The notes: generated by a model from the letters alone, not told the origin. Positions 1-13,613 are shown, numbered from the stretch's first letter. The stretch: 64,000 nucleotides of DNA from Marsupella aquatica (GCA_973895155.1 OZ316898.1:19034001-19098000); one strand, 5' to 3'. Numbers and translations: made by a program.

Positions 1-3000
1 ATTTCGTTTCATTGAAGCTGCCAAGATAGTGAATCTTAGCTGCTGGGAATGATTCTGGACCACTTTCTGACCTCATTGTACGTGTACCTTAAAATGGAGT
101 TGCAAGGAGTTGCGAGCTATTAGACCAAGATTTAGAGCTAGAGCGTTTGCTTGACAAGGGTCTTGTAATTCTATACTTATAGCTCGCGTGCCTGATGAGG
201 GCACTTTAGGGTTTCTCTTTGCAACAAAAAGTCAAACCCTAAACCCGCAAAAGTTGTTTGCTTGTCGCAGTGTAGGTACTTATCATCCAATGAAAATGCT
301 AGGAACTTGAAGGGCGTTCTTCCTTCTAATCTTTAACCAATTGCTGAGTGCAGGTAAACGGCGGAGATCTGAATGCAGCCGTGAATTCATATTATAATGA
401 GGGCGATGAACCAGCGTATGTCTCAGCTCCTAAAACCGAGGCCACTGGCAGTGTCCCCCTTTCCTTACCAGGGCATTTTCACACTAGTTGGTCATGAGTG
501 TTTGCCTTGTCTAATAATTCGCAGTATTCGTTGAGATAAAACATTCAGCTCTTGATTGTGGCGATTTTGTGAGATTTGACTGCATTTCTGCATTCTGAAT
601 CTTTACAAGATGCTACTCAAAGTCGGATTACATGCAATAGCCTGCTTGCCTAGGCTACAGAGAAGGGGCTTGATGTTCCCTTGTTTGCAATTGATTAGCC
701 AGCCACAGTAGAGGAGGGCTTGTATGAATCGCAGTTCTGGAAAAAGACCACGCAAGTTTGCTGAATATCTCCGTTTTCTTAGATCCCTGTGCCTCTCTAA
801 CGTATGGTTCTCATACAAGTAAGACTACTGACGGTTGTGCTCTTTCATTCTTTCTATGATCAGACCACAACCTCAAAGAGATGATCTGGCAAGAAATGAT
901 TGGATGGAGGAAGACGAACCAGCGATTGGCATCCCTGTGCAGTCAGCGGCCCCTTTTGGGGTTCCTCCTTTGCCTCCTGCTCCTTGGAGTAACAATGATT
1001 TAACTTTAAACAGGATGGGAGGACGAGGGGGCTTGTTGTTTGGCAGTAGTGGTCCAGCTCGAGTGGCACATCCTCGAGATGTAAGAAACATACCCATTGA
1101 TTGGCAAGATGACGACGATGGACCGTCATATCATCCTCTCGGTCTCTCAAATCCAAGGATAGAAGAGATTCCGAGCAATGTTGATGGTGAACAGTTACCT
1201 TTAAATCACCAACACGCAATGGTAGATGATGAGTTTCCCAGTACGGCGTCATCTGTGTTTAGATCTAGCGGCGAAGCAATAGGACCTCAAAGATTTGGCG
1301 GTCCTACCTATCCTGAGGAAGATTTGGACCCAGCTTTCAATCCAAACGCGCCACGCATTGCAGAAGTTCCAGTAATGGCCAATGATGAAGGCGTTGATAT
1401 TGAGGAAGAAATGCTGCGTGCGGCAATCGAAGCGTCAAAACGGGAAGCTGCCGAAGCAAGCAGAAGAGGTTCTGCTGCTGATATCTCAGAGGTGGTTATG
1501 ATATCTTTTGGTGTGCCCAGTACTTGGCTGTCTGTTGGATGATGGATCGGGAGTTCGGTGCCATATTGTAGAGACCAATGGTCCCGTGGAATTAGGTACA
1601 GATGCATGCGTTGTCTATGATCAAACAGAGCTGATATGCGTGTGGATCATTACTCAGGAAGCCACAGGCGGAGGGAATCCAGCTGAAAGATTCCCCACGG
1701 CGAGAGCACCGACAGAAGATGATGACCTTGCCCGTGCAGTCACATTGTCCATCAAGGTTGGTTTCAAGCTTAAAGCCTATTAGGAGAATTCTCTGCCAGT
1801 GACGGGATGAGCAAATATGGTGTCACGGGTCTCGATTTTCGTTGAGGTCTGTGGCAGGGAACAACTTAGCGTTGACATTTGGTCTGGGTGGCAGACTGCA
1901 GAGGAAGAAAAAGCCTTACGGGAGCGTGGGGGGCCATCATCCGAGCCAGTATCCGAGCCAGTATCCGAGCCTGTTTTTATGCAGGAGGATGAAGACTTCT
2001 CAGAGGACGTGAGAAAACTTGATCACATGAGGAGAAGGTTAGTCCACTTAATTTTCTTTCTAGATGAGGTATAATGATATCCCCAGTTGCGAGGGTATGA
2101 TGAGTCCCGATAAAGCAAGATCCTAAGGAGCGGAAGGCTAACATAAGTTTTTATGTGTATTTCGCGTTGTTTATAGTGTTTTCTAATTCAGCTGTAAACG
2201 GGTGAAGCCTTAGAAGCTGATTACTGTCTGAATGATTGTTATCTCCCAAGTTTGCATTAAGCACAATTGGGAAGCTTAAACCTCTACAGTACTTATAAAA
2301 CTTAGAGACTGGAAAAAACACGATAGGATTTTGATCCAATTCAATTTACCATTATCTCTCCCCATCCTCCTGTCCCAAGATGGAAATGGGTTTGCAAAAC
2401 ACTTGGAAGAGTATTTGTTTGGTGAAGGTCTGTGGTCGTCCGGAGAGTTTCAAATTGCAAATTTGACAGTGAGAGGTAGGGAAGGTGAATGCCAGTCAGA
2501 TGAGGAGCATATGGAGATCATGGTTAGGGAGGATGTTGAAGAAGACTCAAGGGATGAAGTCTTATGAGAGATTTTCATGCCTGCAGAGGTCTGCTCCCTC
2601 CTGGCAAGTGCTGTTTACAGCTCAAGTGCATCAGGGATACCTCTGTCTGGATTATTTTTTGCATTCCGCATGTAGGGAGACACTTTCATACTTAGCTTAT
2701 CACTAACATATTCACAAACGAACTGCCTAAGAACTGAATGCATCGAAACTTGCTGTAATTAAATGAGATTTTGATTCTGCTGACAGGTCCGTGCCAGCTT
2801 GGCTTAAGCTATAGCCATAAGCTTATAAAAACATGACATTTTCGATGTAAATTTGTGTGATTGTTCCACAGGGGAATTGCACGGGACAGGGCAGGTATGG
2901 CTCGGGGTGCCAGTGCTAGTACCAGAGATAAGGACAGGAAGAGTTCCGGGAGTAGGAGTTCTGGAAGTATCATTCCCATAGTCAACAGCCCTCCTGAGGA

Positions 3001-5311
3001 ACCTGAGGAAGACGAAGAACAGCCTCTGCTCAGGCGCAGAACAAGCAGACGGTCCATTCCAAGCACAGCTGAGTCTGGGATAATGGGAGGTGAAAGGCAA
3101 GCTCGGAGTCAACTACCAAGAGGGATAATTGATTTAACTGAATCTCCATCTATGCCGAGTGTCAGTGCTTTTGCTTCTAGAGAAGACGGTGAAGGGCAAA
3201 GTAATCCTCATCGAAACGAGGAATTTCCATCTGAGGTGAGGTGATAACTATTTAATTGAAGGTTAAGGGTTATAAAGTCTTGTCCTCCAGGGCTGTTCTT
3301 ATGGTAAGCCTACATTATAACTTGCTTTAATTGTTTGTCATTGGAGGCCATAGGACAGATCACAAGGGTCTGGGAGACCAATACATATTATTAAACTAAT
3401 AGTTTTCTAGATTAGTTAGATTGTTGTCTGCTTCTATTGTCGATACCCTCTAATCAGATTCTTTGCGCTCTGTAGTTCTACCTCATTTGTGCGAAGGTTC
3501 TAAACTTTCTGTCAGTCTTCCTTGTTTCTGAAACCATGTTAGAGTCTGCAGCATGTATATGACCCATGGTCTGTAACTTAGTTGTGGACACTTTGTTTAT
3601 TTCAGTGGGGAGGGTTATCATCAGAAGAACATGATGAGGCGGTGATGCTTGAAGCTGCCCTATTTGGGGGGCTCCCAGACAGGAGAGGCAGTGGTCTACC
3701 ATATCAAGCTCGCAGAAGGATACCCCATGAAGTGATGGATGCCCTCGTCGGTGAACACGCACAATTTTTCGACCCCTTTAACCGCAGGGCGTTTCCTCAG
3801 CCACCTTCTCCTACCGTTGTAGAACAGCGGTTGATTCGTGAGCAGCAGGTGACAGGATGAGTTGGTTGACGTTACTATTTGCTTTATATTTGGAAATTTG
3901 TTCGAAATTATCCTTGTGTAGAGTTCTTTCTTTGTTAGGCACCGTTGTCTTCAGTTATTCTTTGCATTGTTGGGGTTTTGAAACCGAGCGAGGCCCATTA
4001 GCGAAAGATACTGAAAAGTCATTCCCCAGGTGTAACTATACAGAGAAGATCCACATTAACAGAAAGTATTGACAGCAAGGATTGCAATGAATGAGAGTAA
4101 CTGTAATTGATAAGAGGTTATGACGAGGCAAGCCGTTAATAATAATGGAATAAAGGAGGATGTGAATAGTACAATTTTCATCTTGCTTACTTTTTCTATA
4201 ACCTGGGTAGCGCAAGTCACCATCATTCTGGGTCGGTTCAGTTGTTAATTGGGATCAACTTGTGTTTGATTTGCAGGATGATGAGTACCTGGCATCATTG
4301 GCGGCAGACAGAGAAAAAGAACTGAAAGCAAATGAAGAGGCAGAAGCACGTCGCCTCAAAGAACAGGAAGCTGCTGAAGCTGCCGCATCAGAGGAAAAAC
4401 TTCGTCGTGAAGAAGAGCTAAAGCAACAGAAAGAAGCGGAGGTATAGTCGGAGAGACCCCCTAATTCTATCGGGGATCACGGGTGCTTGTATGTGGATGA
4501 CATTCAAAGTTGTCAAAAGTTTCCAGATATTCTTATAAGCCTTTACTAACCACTTCGTTTTTTGAAATCTCAGGATTTGGAGAGACTGCTTGCTCTCAAG
4601 AAAGATTCGCTTCCTCGTGAGCCTGCTGCAGATGAGCAAGGTGCTCTAACTTTGGTTGTAAGACTACCAGATGGTAGTCGACGCGGCAGACGTTTTCTTA
4701 GGTCAAACAAATTACAGGTAATAATAGAATCATGCAAATTTTGCACCTTTTTGGAGCGTTTTTGATTAGTAGAAGTCTTTCAGACCGTGATATCTTAATC
4801 TCAGTATTGTAACGAGTGAGGGATGCTCACAGCTGGCATGTTTTTCTATTCTTGGATAGGCTAGTGTTACTAAAATATGTAAGACTTTCGCCTAATAGCA
4901 AAGAATGGGCGTTGAAATGCTCGGAAAACTAATGGTTACTTTTGTTTTGCAGTCTCTCTTTGACTTCATCGACGTTGGTGGAGGTGTAAAGCCAGGCACC
5001 TACAGACTGGTATTTCTTCGTACATCGTTGTGTTCCAATATCTTAAATAGTCCGTAGGCAGGATATGTACTCGAGTGATCAATGTCCGCACTAGCTGCAG
5101 TCAGATGATTTGATGGTGAAGTACCGCTAACTCAATCGACTTGAATGCGGGCTAGTCCTTGGTGATTGATATGTACCCTGTTTGTATGACTTCTGGTTTC
5201 CAGGTTAGGCAGTATCCACGTGTTGCGTTCACGGAGGGAGAACTCGACTCTTCTTTAGAGGCTCTTGGTCTGACCAGTAAGCAGGAGGTTCTGTTTCTGG
5301 AGTTGATATAA
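1..5311 (+). CDS. PUX8: Plant UBX domain-containing protein, PUX8-like (5' partial)
   Basis: Inferred exons: <1..28, 354..415, 864..1491, 1658..1756, 1895..2037, 2872..3235, 3606..3848, 4277..4441, 4574..4717, 4953..5009 and 5204..5311. All have GT-AG borders and matching phases. The first two give the end of a UBA-like domain (GGDLNAAVNSYYNEGD), so the start codon lies left of the window. Three UIM-like helices follow: EEEMLRAAIEASKREA (about 1,400-1,450), EDDDLARAVTLSIKTAEEEKA (across the 1756/1895 junction) and EEHDEAVMLEAALFGG (3,624-3,680). Then come a charged coiled coil (4,277-4,441) and a C-terminal UBX fold ending SKQEVLFLELI. The UBX S3-S4 loop reads YPR rather than FPR. In this family UBX binds the CDC48/p97 ATPase, UBA and UIMs bind ubiquitin, and in Arabidopsis UIM-like motifs of PUX7/8/9/13 bind ATG8. 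A 12-bp triplication near 1,940-1,975 encodes SEPV three times. The family call is strong; the choice of PUX8 among paralogues is less certain. Confidence 0.88.
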
Positions 5312-6295
5312 TGGATGTTGAAAGGCAGTCTTGGCTCATTATTTGTGACAATTCTCATTGGTTGCCCATAACAATTCTGCTAATGCCAACAAGGACACCA
5401 CCAGTTACTTGCTGGTGCCCTTGTGGAAGTTTTCCACCTGTCATCTATACGAGTGACGTATAAGAGATTTTATGGGATATAGATTATGTAGGTGCGCAAC
5501 TGTCAAGAATCGGTAGCTGTCGGCTGCTCTATGAATAAAGCAGGGTGGGACATATTCTCATCGTTTTGTGGAAAGCCTGACAAACCTGGCATTGTTACAA
5601 TGGAGTTGGGAAGGTTGTGTTGAAGTTGTGTCTGTACTCGTCTGATTGAGCCACTCTGTTTGTATATTGTGTGTAATTTCTTTCTCAAAGTCCTTCTCTG
5701 CATGAATTTTCGTCCTCCTACTGAGGCAGAAATTCTTAGGACTCAGTGTCGTTATGAAGACCGCTAGTTGCTAGGTTCGAGTGACCTTCAGGAACATCCG
5801 TAGGGTAGATACTTGTATGCCTTGGGGGCGAACACTTTTTAAACCCGAGTTTTGTGGTATGGCAATGCACTCTCGTTTCTTAAACGACGATCTTATTGGG
5901 ATGTCAGCAAAGTTGTAAGGCATATAGTGAATGAGACTCTTCACGAGGGTACTTGTTTTGGGTGATATTGTAGCAGCTGTGGGTTACTTTTTCAAGTATT
6001 GAGCACCAATTTAGTTCTCTAGAGTAACGAACGAGGTCTTGCATGAAATCGAGGTTGTTTTCGTGGCGTACTATGGTAGCGAAAGTCGTTCACTTCTTTC
6101 CGGTATTTCCATCAGTCAATTCAATGTAAGCAGAGCGAGTAGCAGACTCGTGTGCAGCTTGAAGGAAGATGGGTTGTTCAGGCCATAGAGGGATCTCTTG
6201 CAAAGAGTGGCCTGTGGGAAAGTTTCAAGAGTCAATATCTCCATGTTGGAACCTCATGCAGTGTACACCATAAGAACTGTGTACAAACCCATACA

Positions 6296-6530
6296 CAATT
6301 TGTTTTCCATTTGATACATCTTAGATGCCTGATGTGGATCACCTTTTCAAGTTTCCAGTCCATTTGATATATTTTAGAAACAATTCAGATTCACCTTCAA
6401 CAATTTTCTGTCCATTTGATACAATATACAAGCGTGATTAAGATCACTTTCTGATCACCTGCAGCAGTTTCTGTCCATTAGATACAGTTTACAAGGATGA
6501 TCAAGATCACTTCTCTGATCACGTGTATCA
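6296..6530. repeat. Degenerate ~65-bp tandem repeat
   Basis: About four imperfect copies of a unit built around TCCATTTGATACA, followed by AT-rich sequence and a GATCAC-containing stretch. The last two copies are the most alike (both carry AAGATCACTT..CTGATCAC). Read by eye. Confidence 0.6.
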
Positions 6531-6591
6531 GTTCAACCACACGATGCTTCCAATAGCTACCGAAGGGTAAACCGTCACAAAAGGCAGTCCA

Positions 6592-6651
6592 GGCCAATCT
6601 ATCAAGCAAAGTGCCAGTTTTGGCCAATCTATCAAGCAAAGTGCCAGTTTT
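6592..6651. repeat. Exact 30-bp direct duplication
   Basis: A 30-bp unit starting GGCCAATCTATCAAGC occurs twice head to tail (6592-6621 and 6622-6651) with no mismatch seen, which suggests a recent slippage event. Confidence 0.85.
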
Positions 6652-6852
6652 GCCCAAAAACCCGTTATTACGAGAACATGGAAGCTCAATTAGACACCGA
6701 CGACTGCAATCTGAATTTCTCCTGCACGGCGTCACTCCCTTGGTCAAAACTTATAATTGATAAGCCTCTGAAGCAGGAGGTCTCACCAGCCTATGGAAAC
6801 GGATGTCTCATGGGACTTGGAGTTATCGGGTGGTATGCATAGCACCTGCCAG

Positions 6853-9800
6853 CTATTCATTCGTGAAGTCAGGAGAATGAATTTGTTCGATCTGTATCTC
6901 TGCGTCCTTAACGTTTTCTTCTGCCGCACTTCCAACGACCTCGTTACTTTTGAGCTTTTGGCCCCCTTTCAAGTCTGTCCTGTTGTCCTTGTACTGATTT
7001 GCACAGATCACAAACGCCACCAGATTGACGAAGCTCAGGACTGTCAGTAGGGTGTAGAACAAATCTATTCGCCCGCGGTTGAGGTTGTCTGCAATCCAGC
7101 CTGACTTAGATCCACCTTTGGTACTCTTTGCAATACGGTTGACCACGGTGACCAGGCAGCTACTGAAGAAGTTGCCTAGAGCAACACCCACCATCGAGAG
7201 AGCGCTTCCCACGCTTCGAATGGTAGGAGGTGCCTGGTCGTAGAAGAACTCCATCAATCCTATGTACGTGAACACCTGCGTCAAGCATCAGGCACTAATG
7301 TCATTTTGGAGCTCCACAATGCGATCAATCCACATGCTCTCCAAAGTACTGCACTTGCAAAGGTAGGGCACTGGTTGCCATTGTAACGTCAATTTTTCCA
7401 AGGGCAGTGATGGGAACAATGCATCGATGTCCTTCAAACTGGAGTAGACACAGGACTTCGGAGATGGGAGTTTTGGCAGGATGTGAATGGTACCATGATA
7501 GCTTGATCTTTCCATGGATATGGTCACAATACAATTCGGTTGCCAAGCCTTGGACTAATTTAGAAGTATCACTTGGAACAACCAAGAGGGACCTATTATC
7601 GGAAGAGCAAAGGAGCCGCTAGATTACTTAACCTTTACTCGAACTTTTGGGTCTGAAAAATTAACAATTTTTCCAAGCTTTGTCAACGAGGTACCTATTA
7701 GCCCAGTCGCTGACATGGTTTTCTGTTCAAGTCATTGTCTATCGAGCGAATATTTCTGTCTTCTCTTTTTTGAAGGACACATTCTCACTACAGAATGGGT
7801 TACAGCATAAAATTTGAATCTCAATGTTGAATGAGGCAATTCCGCAGAAACATTTTGATGAAATCAGTACCTCAGAGGCACCCATGAGAATGTACTGTGG
7901 GATCTCCCAGAAGACCGTCATAGGAACGGGTGTGTGGGTGTTATCCAAAAGATTGTATTCTCGCACCAAGCGCAGCCGATGGACCTCCACAATGGCCGCA
8001 ACGATCATGGCCAGTACAGAGAGCGCCAGACCAATGCCAATGCGTTGCAGCCCAGAAATTCCTTGCCGGTTACCTATGCAAATTAAACACCTGAATAAAT
8101 TGGAGTCAAGGGATGGGAAACCTTTCAATATACGCAACCTTTGGATACCAGAGTATAAATTACACATTACGTAGTGAGTCCTGGTTAAGTGGTTCTTCGT
8201 GTTGAACTGCAACTAGGTCATATTGAAATCGAAAAATTCACAGATTAGCATGCGGAAATCGCAAGTGTTTGTTTGGCTCGATTTTGTGTTTGATATGAAT
8301 GCCTATCACTAACCTTCCTGGGTTCTAGGCACGAAGTTCTTATATCCTCCACACACAATGGGAGGCGAAATGAATGCTACCAGGAGCACTCCCAAGTCCC
8401 AACCGTTATTCAGAGTAGGAAACTACAGTACTGATTGACACAGTCAGGAAGAAATCTTATTCTCAATCCAGTTACGAGCCCTTCTGTAGAAGAAACAGGT
8501 AATAACTGACAGCTTATTCAATTCTACATTCCCCTTTCAACATTATGTTGTCTACTTAACACAATCCTCACAAGTATGTAAAGTATTCTCAGGTTTACAA
8601 TCCTCACGCTCACATCAACCCTTCTTGCAACCTGGTTCCTAGAGAGTGAGTCAAACTCATGCTATAAGCCGGGTAGAAAAGATTGTCATCCTGGCAATTT
8701 TTTGTGATGGGCCAGCCCGGATGGTTTTGTCAGACAGACAAATTAGACTACTCTCCACAAAGGCGGCGGAGTAAGATTTGAAGCAAATTTAAGTAAAGTG
8801 AGCTGTCTGGGATTCTTCGCCCAAGGAAGCATCAGCAACCAGACTTGACTACTGGCACCCCCCCGGTCATCCCGGGATTTATTTGCTACCGATCTTGTTC
8901 AAGAAGTGAAGGAGGAATCGGACCTGTGTGGCGCTTCAGTAAGGGCACGAGGAGGCGGTCGTAAATCACCACCCACAGTATCACACTGGAGCTCTCGAAG
9001 ACAGAAAGGGAGGCCGGTGGAATTCGAATGGAGCCCATCTTCAAATTCATTGATGCTCCTTGCATGATGAACAGTGTGGCGATCTGGCTGTAGACTGTGG
9101 AGTACATGATGCTGCTGAGCCAGATAGGGAGGACGCGGATCACGAACTTCACCTCTTCCACTTGCGTCACCGTGCAGAGGTGCCACGGATTCTCAACAAT
9201 CCCATTTTTTCCCTTGTCTTCATCTGTCACGGTTGCCGCCTTGTCCAGGAATCTGACAATTTCAAGAGATTCCGAATCATGAGTTTCATTCAATATTCGT
9301 CGACTGATTGACTGTAAACCTTTCATAAGATGGGAATTCGTGGAGTGCACTAGCTTTTTAATTCTTCGATATTCAATCTGTTGTTCATGCTTCGCTCATT
9401 TCATGACATCCGATTCTTTGTCACCGATGTACTTTGCTGTGGCCGGTGTATACTTTCTTCTTTACCCTAAGATTCTTCTTCGTCTGGATCGGCAAGATAG
9501 ATTGACAGTCGTCACACCTTACCTTGAAGTCCATCGGTTTGGATCAACTTGTGATTTCGGTTGAAAACTATAAATAACGCAAGAAAGTTACCCCAGGTCC
9601 GAGCCGGGCCGTGGTCGAGACAGGATCCAAACTATCTGAGGCTACCTCAACAGTAAGAATCTCAATCGAGTTGGACGTTTGCAGAGAGGTACTGGTATAA
9701 TTACATACGTGAACCTATCGCTGTGCTGAATTGTAGGCGTCTCCTTGTTCACAATGTCCGTCTGCTGCTCTTGATGCTGGGCATGGGCCTCCTCGTGCAG

Positions 9801-12130
9801 ATTCTTGCTCTCCACCAATGCCACTCGCCGCTTCCTAAATGCTGCCACCAAGACCTGAGAGATCCGTGTCAAGGGGTTCCTCCTGGGCTTGTGGTAGCGG
9901 TACCAGGGCGCTCCCAGAATCAGGAACCCAGTGCCCACAAGGAGTGCCACGTTGGAGATGCCCCATCCCCATCCCCAACTCACATTGTCTTGAATGTACA
10001 CCGAGAAAGTGCTGGCTATCAGCGATCCCGTGAAGATAGACTGGTAGAACCAATTGAAGAAGGAGCTCTTTTGTTTTCTCTCTTTCTCGTGTCCCTCGTC
10101 AAACTGGTCGCCTCCCAATGCTGTTATGGTCCCGTACACTCCTCCAGCTCCCAAATCCAGCATGTACAGCCCCACATAGAGAAACGAAACTTGCGCCACT
10201 GAGCTCTGCTCACATGTGACATCCTTGCTAGGGCATTGTAGAGGTCGGAGCAAGGGTATGCTGGCCGAGAGAGTAAGCAGCACTGTTCCCTGCAAAATTT
10301 CACACGGATCCACAATATCGACGTCATATGCTTGCGCCAAGTGCAATTAGTCATGCCTAACTTCCATAGCTTTAAATGGAATCCAACTCACAAAGTTCAT
10401 AACTAGTGGTTGTGTTAATTGTGCAAGTTCCTTGCGATGAATGGAGCCCAATCCATAGAATGTTCATACATCGATTCTCAAGCTGGGGAAAGTTGCTTTT
10501 GGTTCAACTGAACTGCAGCCCGATGAGTACTTGGCCGGTTGTCATACCTGACACTGCTGATATGGAGGCTGATACCGAAAACCGATTGAGCTTGCAATCG
10601 AGCTACTATGCTTAATTAAAGTGATATACATGTTACGAACTGGGGGATTGTAGCGACTTTCTTTAAATGCACCTTCAACACTGAAAACTGAAGGCTAAAA
10701 CTACATTGCTCCTAAGCGCCTGAACCCCACCATGACTTGAAAATGAGTACTAGTGCGATTTGACATCAATGCAGCTTCAATGAATTTCGGATATTTAAAA
10801 AATACACCACGTATACTGCAAATCGTGAATTGGCTTGTATTACCACAGTACAAGCTCTGGGCTGTTTCTACAAAGTTTTCTCTCAATGAGCACGTTGAAT
10901 TTCATCACAGACAGTCAGTAACATCATTAGTAGCACAAATGGAAATCTTCGTCAGAACAATAGCTCTGTCAAGTCGTGGATGCTTAATTTGTTTTCGATC
11001 AATCCCCCAAGTTCGTATGTCGGAAGAGATGCCAGGCCCCCTCTAGTTGGGCTTGCAATTGGTTTGCAACTTTGAAGGGTACAGATGTGAAATTGCACCG
11101 AATTAGCAGGTCAGCTTAATCGTCGGTAGCTTGGGCGAATGCAAAAGACCGTGATAGAAAACGTCCCAGACCGTGTTCGAAGCAACTTACCAAAATGTAG
11201 ACAAGGCAGGAGGCAACGGCAGTCCAGTAGCGGCCCCAGAAAGCGTCGGCGATGAAGGCAGCAATGAGAGGAGTGACGTACCCCGTCCCGTTCCAATTGC
11301 TCACGTTCTTGGCCGCCGATGCATTGCCCTCGTGCATCACTGTCGTCAGAAAGATCACCAAATTGTTCGCTATTCCATAGCAAGCTATATTCGTAAAAAC
11401 CTGCAACACTGGACATCACGCTCACAAGTTAAAACAATCCGACTTACAGCTACGATCAACATAGTTGAAACTGAGGACATCCTCATACATAAGAATCATA
11501 TATCCTATGACTGAGCTTCTGTCAATTTTGGAACTGGAAATGTTTATATACGAAGTGAGTTCATCATTCAGATTGGTCATTACATTTCAGTGTTCTTGAT
11601 CATGATATGTGATCGGAGCTGGATATAGATCAAAATTAGACAGAACTCCACTCTGAGGGTCTTGCCGTGAATTTTCACGATTTCAAGAATGCCAGGATGA
11701 AGATTTTATTTAAATCTCTTAGGTCTTGCCAGCATTTAAAAATGAATGGCTTGGTTATTCAGTCATGCTGCGCTTCATGTTTCTGGACGCTGGCAGTAGC
11801 AGATGCAGAAACCGGGGAAATTTGTGGGGGAAATTTGAAGGAGACTCAGACCAGATATGCATGAAACAAGTATATAACTGTTGCCATGTGATCCGGGCAG
11901 ACAGATTGAGATCGAAAGGGACTACCTAAAATAAACCTGGCGGCTTTCCAGCCACCCGAATTCTTTCTCGAGGCTGGTTTTCCATGTCTGTCCACCGTCC
12001 CGTCGTGCGTCAGCTCCTCTTTCTCTTTCTCTTTCTCTTTCTCTTTCTCTTTCTCATCAGCATCAGCATCACGAGACTCGTTGCCTGTAACAGAGCCGAG
12101 ATCGGTATCTGATCCCATCATTCTTCTCAT
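6853..12130 (-). CDS. NRT1/PTR (NPF) family MFS transporter
   Basis: Inferred exons on the minus strand: 12130 (or 12118)..11926, 11408..11191, 10289..9705, 9311..8924, 8073..7871 and 7275..6853. They give a protein of about 670 residues. Family hallmarks are the N-terminal DGTVDRHGKPASRKNSGGWKA, GDQFDEGHEKER..SSFFNWFYQSI, NVSWGWGWGI, FLDKAA, NPWHLCTVTQVEEVK, ISGLQRIGIGL, IPQYILMGASEVFTYIG and EFFYDQAP. NPF proteins are 12-helix, proton-coupled plasma or vacuolar membrane carriers of nitrate, peptides, hormones or glucosinolates; the substrate cannot be read from sequence. Oddity: the helix-1 ExxE[R/K] site, normally just after the GGWKA..FIL segment, reads QVFTN with the best splice choice. 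The N terminus holds a run of Glu-Lys pairs encoded by a hexanucleotide repeat (about 12,005-12,055). The gene is convergent with the UBX gene. Confidence 0.9.
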
Positions 12131-13571
12131 GTTGGTCAGAATATATAGCGCCCACGTTGTCCTCTTCATTTTGCCATAGGTCAATCAGATTGCAAGGCAG
12201 CAAATTCTCCGAGAAGTGGACCGGGATCGGTCGAACCATGCAGAATGCCAATCCGGGCCAATCACGACAGCATCTGTCTGAAGACGATTGAGCCCACTCA
12301 CACAAGTAACTGTCGTTCAAGCTGTTGTGCCTCGATTGATACTTTCACGGCTATCCTGGACGTCATGAAAATCGGGACTAACTCGCTTAACTGGTTATCG
12401 TTTCGGACCGTTCCTTGAAGATGAAGACCCTGTGTGGTCGCCCGCGTGGTCGTTCATACCTTGAGATCAAGCCAACATGATGTGCGTTCTGCAGACTCAA
12501 ATTTTCGACTCATGAGTGGTTTGTATACAAAACAGTGGATACCATCAATGTTGCAACAGCTGTAGGAGATGTACAAAATTTGTTGTTTCCATTCGGTACA
12601 CATATATGCCAAGTTGTGGACAGAGAGGTTCGAAACAAAACATGGGGCATTCGCATGGGCCTGGAGCTCCTGCTCATCACTCTTGTGACGAATATGTGAC
12701 GATCAAAACTTCATGAGGTAGGTGGGTACAGCAGGTAGGCAGGCAGGTAGGTGCCCTCCAGTATGTCTTCCAGGATCTCCCAGCGGAAGGTAAGAGGTCA
12801 TAAAACTTTGAACGGTTTCATAATCTTTACTCCTTGACAGACTCGTTATGCGACTATATCTGCAAGAGCTTAACGAAATTCATTCACTCATACTCAGGCC
12901 AGGCCCTTGCAAAATACATTACAGATCATGGAAGTGAAGTACTTGACCACGTGGAACACCGTTTCTTTGCAGTAAACTAGAACTTTATCACCCTACTGCA
13001 CATGGATGATGATCCCTGTCCGGACCGACTGCCGCAGACAACTACCTTCCTTCCTTCCAAATTCTGTCCCTGCGATGAATCACAATGCCGGTACCTCCGC
13101 CGGGATATCTTTCCTCACTCATCTCGATGCCGTGCGACGAAGGCACATTAAGGATTTTCTAGTTCGGCCCGGAGAAAGATCATTTGTTTGTTCAGACGCG
13201 TAACAATTATCGTCTTTAATTTGCAGGTGCTTTGAGATTTGATGCAATCCAGTCTCTAGCCGGCCAAAATTTAGCACATCTTGGCCCACCTCAAAGATTC
13301 AATTCAACCCATTCAAATCCTGATCAGTCGAAGGAAATTAACATTAGTGCAGAAAGGATGGAGCCGATCCCAGGTCATCTTGGTGTCATAGATCTTCTAG
13401 TGTCGGCGTTTGGTTTGGTTCAGAAACGCCATTTGTAAGTCAAGCAACGCCGAAATCAATTCATTGAGGAGGGTAATATTCGCTTCATTGTAATCTTTAG
13501 CAGATCACAAACTGGCACAGTTTGACCCTAAACTTCAACCCTTTCAAATCTTGACCCACCAAGGACATTCA

Positions 13572-13613
13572 TTCACATTGATCGATTCACATTGATCGAT
13601 TCACATTGATCGA
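13572..13613. repeat. 14-bp tandem repeat, three copies
   Basis: TTCACATTGATCGA occurs three times in a row without mismatch. Each copy contains the near-palindrome TTGATCGA. Confidence 0.9.

Larger units (their letters stand above)
5312..6852. other. Convergent intergenic region / 3' UTRs
   Basis: This stretch separates the 3' ends of two convergent genes (UBX on +, NPF on -). I see no coding signal. Apart from the two short repeat groups listed separately it looks single-copy and must contain both polyadenylation regions. Confidence 0.6.

Noticed and set aside
8886-8923. Extending NPF exon 4 to the stop after LLEQDR
   Set aside because: Using the donor at 8924/8923 instead gives KRHTG joined to NRQGISGLQRIGIGL, matching the family; the longer version ends prematurely.
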